Assembly: GCA_029212615.1 (NCBI GenBank)
Contig: JARGPJ010000006.1
Span: 301,288-365,287 of the forward strand
Direction: 5' to 3'
DNA from: Verrucomicrobiales bacterium
Lineage (GTDB): Bacteria > Verrucomicrobiota > Verrucomicrobiia > Verrucomicrobiales > DEV007
Length of the DNA: 64,000 nt
The notes beneath the pieces are model-generated. The model was not told where the DNA came from. It was given only the letters and a program-made list of their open reading frames with translations, and did not search any database. Numbering within the stretch: the stretch's first letter is position 1; each line of letters begins with the position of its first letter. A program made the translations under genes and the position numbers. Positions 27,341-34,874 of the stretch are shown here, piece after piece.

Positions 27341-28552
27341 ATGTCAGGTTTTCAGATCCGAAACGATATTGGAGCAACTGTCTTCGCCATTCTCTCCGGA
27401 ATTTCCGCCCTTTTTCTTACCGCCTGGGTCTTCAGCCCCGGTGGATGTGCCGGCCCGAAAGACCCCCCGATCACTCCGATTCCGCTTAGCTCGGAGGATA
27501 CATCCGGTCTCCATAAAAAACTGGCAGAGGCCAAAGCGAGCCTCACAGCAGAATCAGAAAGACGCGCAGAACTTGCCGGTGAACTTCGCCTAAGCCGCGC
27601 AGACGCCGCCAAATTAGGGGCTCTCAAAGCAGAATTCGAAGCAAAATCGGCAACACTCAGCGAAGCGAACGCTGCGCTTAAGGCCAAGCTGAACGCGGGG
27701 GCGCCTGAGGCCGGGAAGCTTTCAGCCCTGCAAGCTCAACTGGCGGACTTCAAGACCAGCTCAGCCGACCTCAACATTAAAATCGATCAGCTGAGCGCGG
27801 AGAAAGCAAGCCTGACGAAAAAACTCGCCGCAGCGACCGCCGCGGCAGCCGCAGCAAAAGCAACGGCGCCGATGCCGGCTCCAAAGGTCGATACCGGGAA
27901 ACTCGATGCACTCAAAGCTGAAACGGAAAAACTTAAGAAGCAGCTCGCTGATGAAAAGAAAGCCTGTGCCAAGTCGAAAGCAGCCATGGCCGGAGCAAAC
28001 GAGAAGCTCAAGAAAGAGATCGAGAAACTTAAGCAGCAAATTGATGAAGCCCTCTACGGAGAAAAACTGAAAGCGGCCGCCGACCTTCCGGCACTCGACT
28101 TTCCCTTCCTCATCAATGAGCCGATCCAGCTGGATGGCAAGGTCCGCCCGGTCTTTATTGAACTCCGCGGCATGGAAGACACTCCCGAAGCCCTTGAAAA
28201 AGTATATGCCACCCTCTCCAAAGACGGCAACACGAATGCCCTTCACCGGGTTCCTTTTGATTCGGGATCTGCCGAAGTAACACCGGCTGAGGTAACCAGG
28301 CTCAACGAACTGCTTAAAGGTTCTCCCAAAGGAGCCAGGTTTCTTGTCGTCGGCTACGCGTCAACTGACGGAGACGCCAAATCCAACCACGAGCTCTCTT
28401 CAAAGCGTGCCTCAAATGTCGCGGCTCAAGTCGCCGGTATCCCGGGCGTCGATAAGAACGGCGTGCAAGCCGTCTACTTCGGTCAAACGAAACGCTTCAA
28501 TGCCAACTACCTCTCACCCAACCGCGTCGTCGAAGTTTGGCGTGTCAAATAA
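27341..28552 (+). CDS. OmpA-family coiled-coil envelope protein
   Basis: A 403-residue protein with an N-terminal membrane anchor (IGATVFAILSGISALFLTAWVF), then a long Ala/Lys/Glu/Leu-rich coiled coil (about 50-245) and a C-terminal OmpA-like peptidoglycan-binding domain (about 300-403). In that domain the canonical GHTD pattern reads GYASTDGD, so the Asp that holds diaminopimelate is displaced by two residues; the LSSKRASNV helix with its Arg is present. The layout suits a protein that spans from inner membrane or periplasm to murein. It is the last gene before the intrinsic terminator at 28582, so the operon from 21257 may end here. Confidence 0.82.
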   Translation: MSGFQIRNDIGATVFAILSGISALFLTAWVFSPGGCAGPKDPPITPIPLSSEDTSGLHKKLAEAKASLTAESERRAELAGELRLSRADAAKLGALKAEFEAKSATLSEANAALKAKLNAGAPEAGKLSALQAQLADFKTSSADLNIKIDQLSAEKASLTKKLAAATAAAAAAKATAPMPAPKVDTGKLDALKAETEKLKKQLADEKKACAKSKAAMAGANEKLKKEIEKLKQQIDEALYGEKLKAAADLPALDFPFLINEPIQLDGKVRPVFIELRGMEDTPEALEKVYATLSKDGNTNALHRVPFDSGSAEVTPAEVTRLNELLKGSPKGARFLVVGYASTDGDAKSNHELSSKRASNVAAQVAGIPGVDKNGVQAVYFGQTKRFNANYLSPNRVVEVWRVK

Positions 28553-28581
28553 CGCGGCGCCCCGTAAATTCTGAAATCTTG

Positions 28582-28617
28582 AAAGCAGTCCCCGTCGCAA
28601 GACCGGACTGCTTTTTT
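28582..28617 (+). terminator. Intrinsic terminator after the OmpA-like gene
   Basis: A 10-bp perfect stem (28582-28591 pairing with 28605-28614, sequence AAAGCAGTCC and its complement) with a 13-nt loop is followed directly by a T run. It sits 30 bp after the OmpA-like gene stop and separates it from pyruvate kinase. Confidence 0.9.
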
Positions 28618-28680
28618 GTGTCAAAAAGGTGAATCGCTTCTTCCACCGTTAGGCTTAACTTTCCAATTCCTTCCACCACC

Positions 28681-30087
28681 ATGAGTACCCGTAAGACCAA
28701 AATCATCGCCACCCTTGGCCCCGCGACTCAATCGCCCGAGATGATCGCTAAACTGATCAAAGCCGGAGCGAACGTCTTCCGCCTCAACATGAGCCATGCC
28801 GCCCATGACTGGACCCGTGAGATCGTGAAGAATATCAGAGAGCAATCTGAAACTCTCGACATGAGCGTGGCGACTTTAATTGACCTGCAGGGGCCTTCTA
28901 TCAGAACCGGTGATGTCGACGGGAAGCTCGATTTGAAGAAAGGCGATGTGGTTGAATTCAGAAACGCCAACCTCGAGGCCGGCAGCAAAATTTCGGTGAC
29001 GACGAACTACGACGGTCTTCACGACGACGTTTCCGTCGGCGATGTCATGCTCGTCGATAACGGGGAAATTCACTTCCGCGTCGATCGAATCGACGACGGA
29101 CGCCTTACCTGCGAAGTTCTCACGGACGGACTCATGGGATCCCGCCGTCACATCAACCTCCCCGGTATCCGCGTCAATCTCCCGCCCTTAACGAAAAAGG
29201 ATCTGCGCGATCTTGAACTCGCCGCTGAACTTCAAGTCGATTTCGTGGCAATCAGTTTTGTGAGAGATGCCGGACACGTAAAGTATTTACGTGAAAAGCT
29301 CGATGAGCAGGACTGCACGGCCCGCATCGTGTCGAAAATCGAGGACCAGGAAGCGGTCAAGAACCTCTCCGAAATCATTGTCGAATCTGATGCCGTGATG
29401 GTCGCCCGGGGAGATCTCGGGATCGAAGTTCATATCGAAGAGCTTCCCGTCGTTCAGCGCACCATCCTGAAGGAATCTGCGCGGATCGGACGAAAAGTCA
29501 TCGTGGCAACCCACATGCTCGAGTCCATGATCGAAAACCCGGTCCCGACCCGCGCTGAAGTCACCGATGTTGCCAACGCCATTTTTGAGCAGGCTGACGC
29601 CGTCATGGTAAGTGGTGAAACTTCCGTCGGCCAGTATCCCGTAAAATGCATCGAAGTGCTCGACCGCATCGCCTGCCGCATGGAGCGCGAACCCTCCGCC
29701 CGGTTCAGCAAGGACATCGAGCTGCGCACCGAGAAGCAGCATACCGTCCGTTCCGCCGTCGGCCTCGCAGACTCCCTGCAGGATGCGACAATCATTATCT
29801 TCACGGCCCGCGGCGTCCTCGCCAATTACGCCGCGCACATGCGGCCTCATCACTCCGGCATTTTCGCCTTCTGCCCCGACGCCTCCGTCGTTCGCTCGCT
29901 GCACATGAACCGCAGCGTCTTCCCCTTCGTCATGGAATTCGCGGATGATCCCGAAGAGAGCATTCGCCAGGCCATTAGCTTTCTCAAAGAAAAGGAACTG
30001 ATTGAATCCGGCGATCAGGTCGTGATCTTGAGCGATGTCCTCAATCGCGAATTCGATACAGAGGCCATCCTTCTTCGACGGGCATGA
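28681..30087 (+). CDS. pyk: Pyruvate kinase
   Basis: Converts phosphoenolpyruvate and ADP to pyruvate and ATP, the last step of glycolysis. The 468-residue protein has the N-terminal TKIIATLGPATQSPEM and LIKAGANVFRLNMSHAAHD active-site segments, the DLQGPSIRTG strand, the catalytic Lys and metal Glu within ARIVSKIEDQEAV and GDLGIEVHIEELP, and a C-terminal domain with the KCIEVLDRI and ETSVGQYPVK segments. The length fits type I/II bacterial pyruvate kinases without an extra PEP-utilising domain. Its stop overlaps the start of the DUF4250 gene in ATGA, so they may be coupled. Confidence 0.95.
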   Translation: MSTRKTKIIATLGPATQSPEMIAKLIKAGANVFRLNMSHAAHDWTREIVKNIREQSETLDMSVATLIDLQGPSIRTGDVDGKLDLKKGDVVEFRNANLEAGSKISVTTNYDGLHDDVSVGDVMLVDNGEIHFRVDRIDDGRLTCEVLTDGLMGSRRHINLPGIRVNLPPLTKKDLRDLELAAELQVDFVAISFVRDAGHVKYLREKLDEQDCTARIVSKIEDQEAVKNLSEIIVESDAVMVARGDLGIEVHIEELPVVQRTILKESARIGRKVIVATHMLESMIENPVPTRAEVTDVANAIFEQADAVMVSGETSVGQYPVKCIEVLDRIACRMEREPSARFSKDIELRTEKQHTVRSAVGLADSLQDATIIIFTARGVLANYAAHMRPHHSGIFAFCPDASVVRSLHMNRSVFPFVMEFADDPEESIRQAISFLKEKELIESGDQVVILSDVLNREFDTEAILLRRA

Positions 30088-30290
30088 ACCTGAGCAACTT
30101 TGATCAACTGGACCCCAATCTCCTTCCGGGGCTTCTCAACACGGCCCTGCGAAATGACTGCGAGAGCCTTGACGACCTCGCGCGAACTCACGATCTCGAT
30201 CAGGAAGCCCTCGAGCAAAAACTAAAACACCTCGGCTACCACTACGTGGCCGAGGTGAATCAATTCCGTCCCCTGCGCGGGACGGAGTAA
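30084..30290 (+). CDS. DUF4250 small protein
   Basis: A 68-residue protein matching DUF4250: a leading hydrophobic Leu-Pro-Gly-Leu-Leu segment, NTALRNDCESLDDLAR, helix HDLDQEALEQKLKHLGYHY and a closing NQF motif. Family members are 55-70 residues and of unknown function. The start overlaps the pyruvate kinase stop (ATGA), a sign of translational coupling. A hint of a regulatory or small-subunit role in central metabolism is inference from this overlap only. Confidence 0.72.
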   Translation: MNLSNFDQLDPNLLPGLLNTALRNDCESLDDLARTHDLDQEALEQKLKHLGYHYVAEVNQFRPLRGTE

Positions 30291-30310
30291 GTTGAGTAAG
30301 TTGAGTAAGC

Positions 30311-31009
30311 TTACTGGTGAGCGTCGACAATCGTCTGGAGCTCTGCTCGCTTCACTCCGGCAGGAGCGTCCACCGCAGCGAACTTAGCACGTGCAGCAGC
30401 AGCTTCTTCAACCGTAACCGCAGGCGCGCTGTTTCCCCACTCATTGCGAGTGTAGGTGAGAACACCGGCTAGTTTTTCATCGTCAAGACCGGCTCCGAGA
30501 GGGGCCATCATGCCCATAAAATCCATGTTCTCTTTTGCAATTCCCTTGAGAACGATCAACAGAGCAGTATCAGGATCACCGAGAAGCAATTCTGATCCAA
30601 CAAGGCTGGGTGCCATCAACATCGGCCCGGCCTTGAGCCCGGTTCCATCTGCCCCGTGGCAGGCAGCACAGGTTGCGTAAGCAGCTTTACCCGCGGCCAT
30701 CAACGCAGGGTCCGGTTCAGCACCGGCAGGGGCTGCCACGGTTGCTTCCTCAGCCGCAGGAGCTGGAGCATTTGTTTCAGGGGCAGCAGCCGCTACTTCA
30801 GTGTCACCTTCGGGAGCTGCAGGAGCCGGTGCTGCCGCAGCGACCGGCTTGGCTGCTTCTTCAGGTTCCACTTTCACTCCGGAACCGCTGAGAAAAGCAA
30901 AGCCGACAATGCCGAGCATCACAATAAGTGCCGCCGGCACGATAAAAAGGAAGGCCGTGCCGATAAAAGAAAGCACCGGATTCTTAGGGTCGTTAGTTTG
31001 GTCGCTCAT
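30311..31009 (-). CDS. Membrane-anchored c-type cytochrome
   Basis: A 232-residue protein with an N-terminal transmembrane anchor (SFIGTAFLFIVPAALIVMLGI), an Ala/Pro/Glu-rich spacer of about 60 residues and a C-terminal mono-heme cytochrome c domain. The heme motif is CAACH (114-118), and MMAPLGAGLDDEKLAGVLTY holds the likely Met axial ligand. It probably carries electrons at the outer face of the inner membrane. The spacer keeps the heme domain away from the membrane. The gene stands alone and converges on pyk/DUF4250; ResB and CcsA in this window could mature it. Confidence 0.88.
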   Translation of the reverse strand: MSDQTNDPKNPVLSFIGTAFLFIVPAALIVMLGIVGFAFLSGSGVKVEPEEAAKPVAAAAPAPAAPEGDTEVAAAAPETNAPAPAAEEATVAAPAGAEPDPALMAAGKAAYATCAACHGADGTGLKAGPMLMAPSLVGSELLLGDPDTALLIVLKGIAKENMDFMGMMAPLGAGLDDEKLAGVLTYTRNEWGNSAPAVTVEEAAAARAKFAAVDAPAGVKRAELQTIVDAHQ

Positions 31010-31134
31010 GTCCGCGTGAAAAAAGCCTGATTCTGCCGGAAGTCAATTGTTTGCTCGTCTCCGGCATGGTTGATTTACGGGTGATGATCGCCTCAGGATA
31101 CCTTTCATGTTCCTATTTCAGCTATATTTGATCC

Positions 31135-31656
31135 ATGACCCCCGGTTTCCGCTTTGTCAGCTTTGATCCCGTCGAACCGTCAGACCTCTGTGAATTACGG
31201 GAAATGGCCCGAAAAATCTGGCCTGTCGTCTATCGGGACATCATCTCCGATGAGCAAATTGAATACATGCTTGAGCTGATGTACTCGCCAACCCGCATCG
31301 CAGAGGAAATCAAAAAATCCGGGATTCACTATGATTGGATTCTAAAGCACAGAGAAAGGGTTGGATTTCTCGCCTACGGTCCGGTTTGCAAAAGTAAAGT
31401 TTGTGACCTCCACAAACTTTACCTCCTCCCCGGACACCGGGGAATGGGCCTGGGATCATTCACCCTTCAATCCCTCTTCAGGAAGCTGCGCGCCGCCGAA
31501 GTATGCCGGTTGAGCCTTCGGGTAAACCGGCACAACACCTCCGCGATTCGCTGCTACGAACACAACGGTTTCCGGAAAACAGGGGAAGACTGCCTCGACA
31601 TTGGGGGAGGTCACGTCATGGATGACTTCCTCATGAGCCGACAAATGATAGCCTGA
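31135..31656 (+). CDS. GNAT-family N-acetyltransferase
   Basis: A 173-residue GCN5-related acetyltransferase. The acetyl-CoA pyrophosphate loop is seen as the HRGMGLGS pattern near 100-107 (the usual R/Q-x-x-G-x-G/A), with the preceding strand LHKLYLLPG and the following NRHNTSAIRCYEHNGFRK helix and strand, the typical motif B. Whether it targets amino acids, peptides or proteins is not evident. The gene is divergent from the cytochrome gene and upstream of the regulator/cyclase. It carries no signal peptide. Confidence 0.8.
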   Translation: MTPGFRFVSFDPVEPSDLCELREMARKIWPVVYRDIISDEQIEYMLELMYSPTRIAEEIKKSGIHYDWILKHRERVGFLAYGPVCKSKVCDLHKLYLLPGHRGMGLGSFTLQSLFRKLRAAEVCRLSLRVNRHNTSAIRCYEHNGFRKTGEDCLDIGGGHVMDDFLMSRQMIA

Positions 31657-31708
31657 CAAAGTCGATTTTTACATCGCGCGCGCGCACGGTACGGGCGACA
31701 GTAACGAA

Positions 31709-33421
31709 ATGTCTTCCGTCACCAGCCAGGCCATTCTTTCCCTGCTCTATCGCGACCTCGGTCCCGCGGCTGAGCAGCTCAGCCGGCTCATCAATGAGTT
31801 ACCTGAAACCGTTCCAGAAGAAGATATCGAGGGCCAGATCAAGGATGACATCGGGAAATTGCTCGAGGAGGCCGACGCCTTTCAAGCTGACGTCAAAGAC
31901 TGGTGTGGAGGTGCCTACCACGGGGAAAAGGACTCTTTCGAGGGATACATGCGACATTCACGACACGAAGTTCGCAATCGCTTAAACCATCTCTTCGGCA
32001 TCATTCAGCTGGTGCAAATGATGCCTCCAACGCCCGCTTTTTCAGAAAAATGCATCGAAATCGTGGGCGTCCTCGAGCGCTGCCTCAGTTTTGTAACCGG
32101 CACTTCAAAAGCGGTCGAAGAAGCAGCTTCGCGAGCCGGGGAACAACCTCACGCTTTGCCGTCCCATTGCGAACCGGGCGAAGTGCGTGGCTGCCTCCTC
32201 ATCGCAGATGATGATGCCGACAACCGCCTCATTCTCGACCGGCTTCTCTCACCCTGCGGTTTCGAAATTGTTTTTGCGGTGAATGGCCTCGAAGCAGTCG
32301 AACAGATGTCGGAAAACGACTTTGACGCGGTGCTTCTCGATATCGAAATGCCGGAAATGAACGGATTCGAAGTCCTCGAGAGCCTGCGTTCGACCGGTCA
32401 CCTTCGACACACTCCGGTGATCGTGGTGACGGGGCTCCAGGAGGAAACTGATGCCGTTCGATGCATTGAAATCGGGGCTGAAGATTTTCTCTCCCGCCCG
32501 ATTCGTCCCGCTCTCCTTATGGCCCGCCTCAATGCCAGTCTCGAGAAAAAGAAATTGCGCGAAAAAGTCTTCGAACAGCACTTCACTCCTGAACTTGCCC
32601 GCGAGTTGGCCCGCAACCCCGATCCGATGAAGATGCAGGCCCGTCAGGCTGAAGTATCGGTCCTCTTCTGCGATATTCGTGGATTCTCAACGATCAGCGA
32701 ACGGCTCGGTCCCTCTCAGACCATTGACTGGCTCAGCGGTGTCATGGGGGAATTTTCCACCATCGTCATTGAACTCGGAGGGGTACTTGTGGACTATACC
32801 GGCGACGAACTGATGGCGATGTGGGGCGCTCCCAACCGCCAGCCCAATCATGCTGCCCTCGCCTGTCAGGCAGCGCTCGACATCATGGCGAGCCTCCCGA
32901 AGCTCAATGAGAAATGGGAGGAACTGATCGGCGCGGAAACCTCAGTCGGAATCGGGGTCAATACCGGTGACTCCCTTGTCGGCAATGTGGGAACCCATCG
33001 AAAGTTCAAGTATGGCCCTCTCGGCACCGCCGTGAACCTTGCCAGTCGCGTGCAGGGGGCGACCAAATATCTCAAGACCTCGTTACTGATCACCGGGGAA
33101 ACCGCTTCGCAACTTCCGGTGCACTTTGGGAAACGACGCCTCTGCCAGGTCGTCGTTAAGAACATTCGTAAACCCGTGAACCTTGTTGAGCTCGAACCAC
33201 CGGGTTCCTGCGACGATTGGAGTGAATTTGCGGCGCAATATGAACATGCTCTGAAAGAGTTTGAGGAGAGCAACTTCAGGCGGGCGTCTTCCATCCTCAG
33301 TGATGTCCTCATGAACATTCCCAACGACGGCCCCTGCCTTCAGCTCATGTCACGTGTCGTCGAAGCAATGCTGAACGAAGGGAAAGACTTCTCACCAACG
33401 TGGACCTTACCCGGGAAGTAG
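31709..33421 (+). CDS. Response regulator with class III adenylate/guanylate cyclase
   Basis: A 570-residue cytoplasmic signalling protein. The N-terminal part (about 1-145) is helical and contains SRHEVRNRLNHLFGII near 92-107, which resembles a histidine-kinase dimerisation helix with its phospho-acceptor His, yet no ATPase domain follows. Next is a receiver domain (about 160-285) with acidic DDDAD and the phospho-acceptor LLDIEMPEM, then a class III cyclase (about 305-500). Cyclase metal Asp residues are in VLFCDIRGFSTI and DYTGDELMAM; the YGPLGTAVNLASR stretch is the nucleotide and transition-state segment. A C-terminal extension of about 60 residues follows. It probably makes a cyclic nucleotide under control of a phosphorylation or other input, with the sensor elsewhere. 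Confidence 0.85.
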   Translation: MSSVTSQAILSLLYRDLGPAAEQLSRLINELPETVPEEDIEGQIKDDIGKLLEEADAFQADVKDWCGGAYHGEKDSFEGYMRHSRHEVRNRLNHLFGIIQLVQMMPPTPAFSEKCIEIVGVLERCLSFVTGTSKAVEEAASRAGEQPHALPSHCEPGEVRGCLLIADDDADNRLILDRLLSPCGFEIVFAVNGLEAVEQMSENDFDAVLLDIEMPEMNGFEVLESLRSTGHLRHTPVIVVTGLQEETDAVRCIEIGAEDFLSRPIRPALLMARLNASLEKKKLREKVFEQHFTPELARELARNPDPMKMQARQAEVSVLFCDIRGFSTISERLGPSQTIDWLSGVMGEFSTIVIELGGVLVDYTGDELMAMWGAPNRQPNHAALACQAALDIMASLPKLNEKWEELIGAETSVGIGVNTGDSLVGNVGTHRKFKYGPLGTAVNLASRVQGATKYLKTSLLITGETASQLPVHFGKRRLCQVVVKNIRKPVNLVELEPPGSCDDWSEFAAQYEHALKEFEESNFRRASSILSDVLMNIPNDGPCLQLMSRVVEAMLNEGKDFSPTWTLPGK

Positions 33422-33448
33422 CGGAATGCCGCTTCAAGCGGAATGCCG
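33420..33448 (+). repeat. 12-bp direct repeat in convergent gap
   Basis: AGCGGAATGCCG occurs twice, at 33420-33431 and 33437-33448, in the 28-bp gap between the cyclase stop and the Bfd-like gene stop. It is too short to be called an element; each copy contains a small GCGG...CCGC inverted repeat that could act as a weak hairpin. Confidence 0.5.
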
Positions 33449-33449
33449 A

Positions 33450-33752
33450 CTAGGCCGCTTCGCACTGACAGATCGCCGAGACACAGCCGCAGCCGCCGCA
33501 AAGGTCAAACCGGCCGCCACACGCTGCCGGCAGACCATCGAGGACGCGATTAATCCGGCAACGGCAGGCTCCGCATCCTGTCCCTGCACCCGTTTGATGC
33601 ATGACTTCCTGGACGCTTTCGACGCTACCTGCCTGAACCAGTTCGTGAACCGCTGCTTCTTTCACACCGGTGCAATGACACAGAACGCCCCCCGTCTCAC
33701 CTGCGGCAGCAAAGCGGCAGGTGGGGATGAGGTTTGCGGTCTGTGTCTTCAT
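33450..33752 (-). CDS. bfd: Bfd-like [2Fe-2S] ferredoxin with Cys-rich tail
   Basis: A 100-residue protein with a bacterioferritin-associated ferredoxin domain: Cys25 and Cys27 (CHC), then Cys60 and Cys63 in GCGAC, matching the Cys4/Cys6/Cys38/Cys41 pattern of E. coli Bfd. Bfd docks on bacterioferritin and supplies electrons to release stored iron. This gene ends the same strand unit as bfr and starts 15 bp after it, which supports the role. The last ~25 residues add six further cysteines (78, 85, 88, 90, 95, 97), in all 12 Cys in 100 residues, and E. coli Bfd (64 residues) has no such tail. The tail may bind a second metal; that is inference. Confidence 0.82.
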   Translation of the reverse strand: MKTQTANLIPTCRFAAAGETGGVLCHCTGVKEAAVHELVQAGSVESVQEVMHQTGAGTGCGACRCRINRVLDGLPAACGGRFDLCGGCGCVSAICQCEAA

Positions 33753-33767
33753 GGCTGATGGACGATT

Positions 33768-34250
33768 TTACTCGCCTTCTGATTCACCGAAATGCTGTGA
33801 AAGGTATCGCTCGAGGCCTACCATCTTGATCATATCGAATTGTGTTTCACACCAGTCGACACTCTCTTCTGACTCGACCACCATGCGCTCCATGAGCTCG
33901 CGGGAGCCTGCATCCTTCACTTCTATACAAAGCTGAATCGCTTCGTTGTAGGTCGCGACTCCCTTGGACTCCAGCGTGTGGCTGTCTTTAATCTGCTGCT
34001 CAGGATTCTCGCCCACGAGAATCTTGTCATAACGGGCGATTTCAGGAACTCCATCGAGATAGAGGATCCGGTCAATGACTTCGTCCGCGTGCTTCATCTC
34101 CTCGATCGACTCGTCGTAAAAGTGCTTAGCGAGCTTATTCAGCCCCCAGTCTGCGCACATTTTGGAGCAAATAAAATACTGATTAATCGCTGTCAGCTCG
34201 ATCGTGAGACCGGCATTCAACGCGTCGATAACTTCTTGGTTTCCTTTCAT
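33768..34250 (-). CDS. bfr: Bacterioferritin, with altered ferroxidase site
   Basis: A 160-residue ferritin-like protein that aligns without gaps over positions 1-150 to E. coli bacterioferritin. Glu18, Tyr25, Glu51, the heme-ligand Met52, His54 and Glu94 are present. The other two canonical dinuclear iron ligands, Glu127 and His130, are Ser127 and Ser130 here, with acidic Glu126, Glu128 and Glu129 around them. So the heme site and the first iron position look intact, while the second position is not standard. The 24-mer stores iron; Bfd releases it, and its gene follows. Divergent upstream is the ArsC-like gene. A small inverted repeat just before the start codon may be an operator or hairpin. 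Confidence 0.88.
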   Translation of the reverse strand: MKGNQEVIDALNAGLTIELTAINQYFICSKMCADWGLNKLAKHFYDESIEEMKHADEVIDRILYLDGVPEIARYDKILVGENPEQQIKDSHTLESKGVATYNEAIQLCIEVKDAGSRELMERMVVESEESVDWCETQFDMIKMVGLERYLSQHFGESEGE

Positions 34251-34263
34251 ATTAATATCGTTG

Positions 34264-34279
34264 GTCGGGTTAATCCGAC
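34264..34279. promoter_or_regulatory. Inverted repeat upstream of bfr
   Basis: GTCGG (34264-34268), six bases, then CCGAC (34275-34279), 13 bp upstream of the bfr start codon. It could be a small operator or 5'-end hairpin. I cannot match it to a named regulator. Confidence 0.25.
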
Positions 34280-34514
34280 GGAAGCATCACCCTAGAAACA
34301 ATGCCTCATTTCTCCAACGACTATTCTCTGTATCATCCCGCGCTCCTTATTGCTATCGAGACGTAATCTCAATAAAGGCGTTTCTCAAGAAAAATTCAAG
34401 AGGAAAGCGCATACGCATTGAAGGCAGGCTCTTCTGAGGCGTGCTTCCCGGTCATTCGGGGCAAACAGGTCACCCCGGCATTGCATTTTCACCACCGCCG
34501 CTCATCTTTAAACG

Positions 34515-34874
34515 ATGAGCAAAGTCACGATCTACCACTACCCGCACTGAGGTTCTTCGACCAATGCGCTGACGGTCGCCAGCGAACTTGGAATCGAACA
34601 CGAGGTCATCCTTTACATTAAAACCCCTCCCGGAAAGGAGGAGCTGGAGGCAATTGTCGCCAAGCTCGAAGATCCGGTCGAGGACCTGGTGCGAAAGGAC
34701 TCCAAATTCAAGAAACTCGAACTTAATCCCGATGATTTCGTCGGGAATCCCGAGGCGGTAGTCAATATCCTCGTGAAGCACAAGCAACTCCTGCAGCGCC
34801 CTGTTATCGTCAAAGACAACAGAGCCATCATCGGCAGGCCGAAAGCGAAGATCATTGAGTTTCTGTCTTCTTGA
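34515..34874 (+). CDS. ArsC-family reductase with in-frame TGA at catalytic position; putative selenoprotein
   Basis: Read through the TGA at 34548-34550, this is a complete 119-residue ArsC/Spx-type thioredoxin-fold protein. Residue 12 is the TGA codon and aligns with Cys12, the arsenate-attacking residue of E. coli (R773) ArsC. The text around it is KVTIYHYPH-(TGA)-GSSTNAL, like the family pattern IYHNPxCGTS. His8, Arg60, Arg95 and Arg108 match the family His8, Arg60, Arg94 and Arg107, and the closing RPVIVKDN...GRPKAKIIEFL is typical. A SECIS-like hairpin follows the TGA. I infer a selenocysteine at residue 12, which would give a stronger nucleophile. Function: arsenate reductase or a related thiol/selenol reductase; whether arsenate is the substrate is open. 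TGA otherwise ends ordinary genes in this window, so it is not a reassigned sense codon. The alternative is a pseudogene with a Cys-to-stop change (TGC to TGA), which the intact remainder and the hairpin speak against. It is monocistronic, divergent from bfr. Confidence 0.85.
34548..34550 (+). other. In-frame UGA, candidate selenocysteine codon
   Basis: TGA at codon 12 of the ArsC-family frame that begins at 34515, replacing the catalytic Cys codon. The same frame stays open for 107 further codons with full family identity. Confidence 0.82.
34556..34598 (+). promoter_or_regulatory. Candidate bacterial SECIS hairpin
   Basis: It begins six nucleotides after the TGA. Outer stem TTCGA (34556-34560) with TCGAA (34594-34598); then CCAA (34561-34564) with TTGG (34588-34591); then CGCTG (34567-34571) with CAGCG (34580-34584); then C34573-G34578, closing a GGTC loop (34574-34577). 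Small internal loops separate the stems. The first G of the loop lies at the 24th base after the TGA, in the range reported for bacterial SECIS elements as I recall it, and E. coli fdhF has GGUC at 19-22 within its loop. The pairing was done by eye. Confidence 0.7.

Noticed and set aside
34689..34874. A 61-residue gene starting at the internal ATG after the TGA
   Set aside because: Its sequence is the C-terminal half of the ArsC fold and cannot stand alone; the homology continues upstream through the TGA to 34515.
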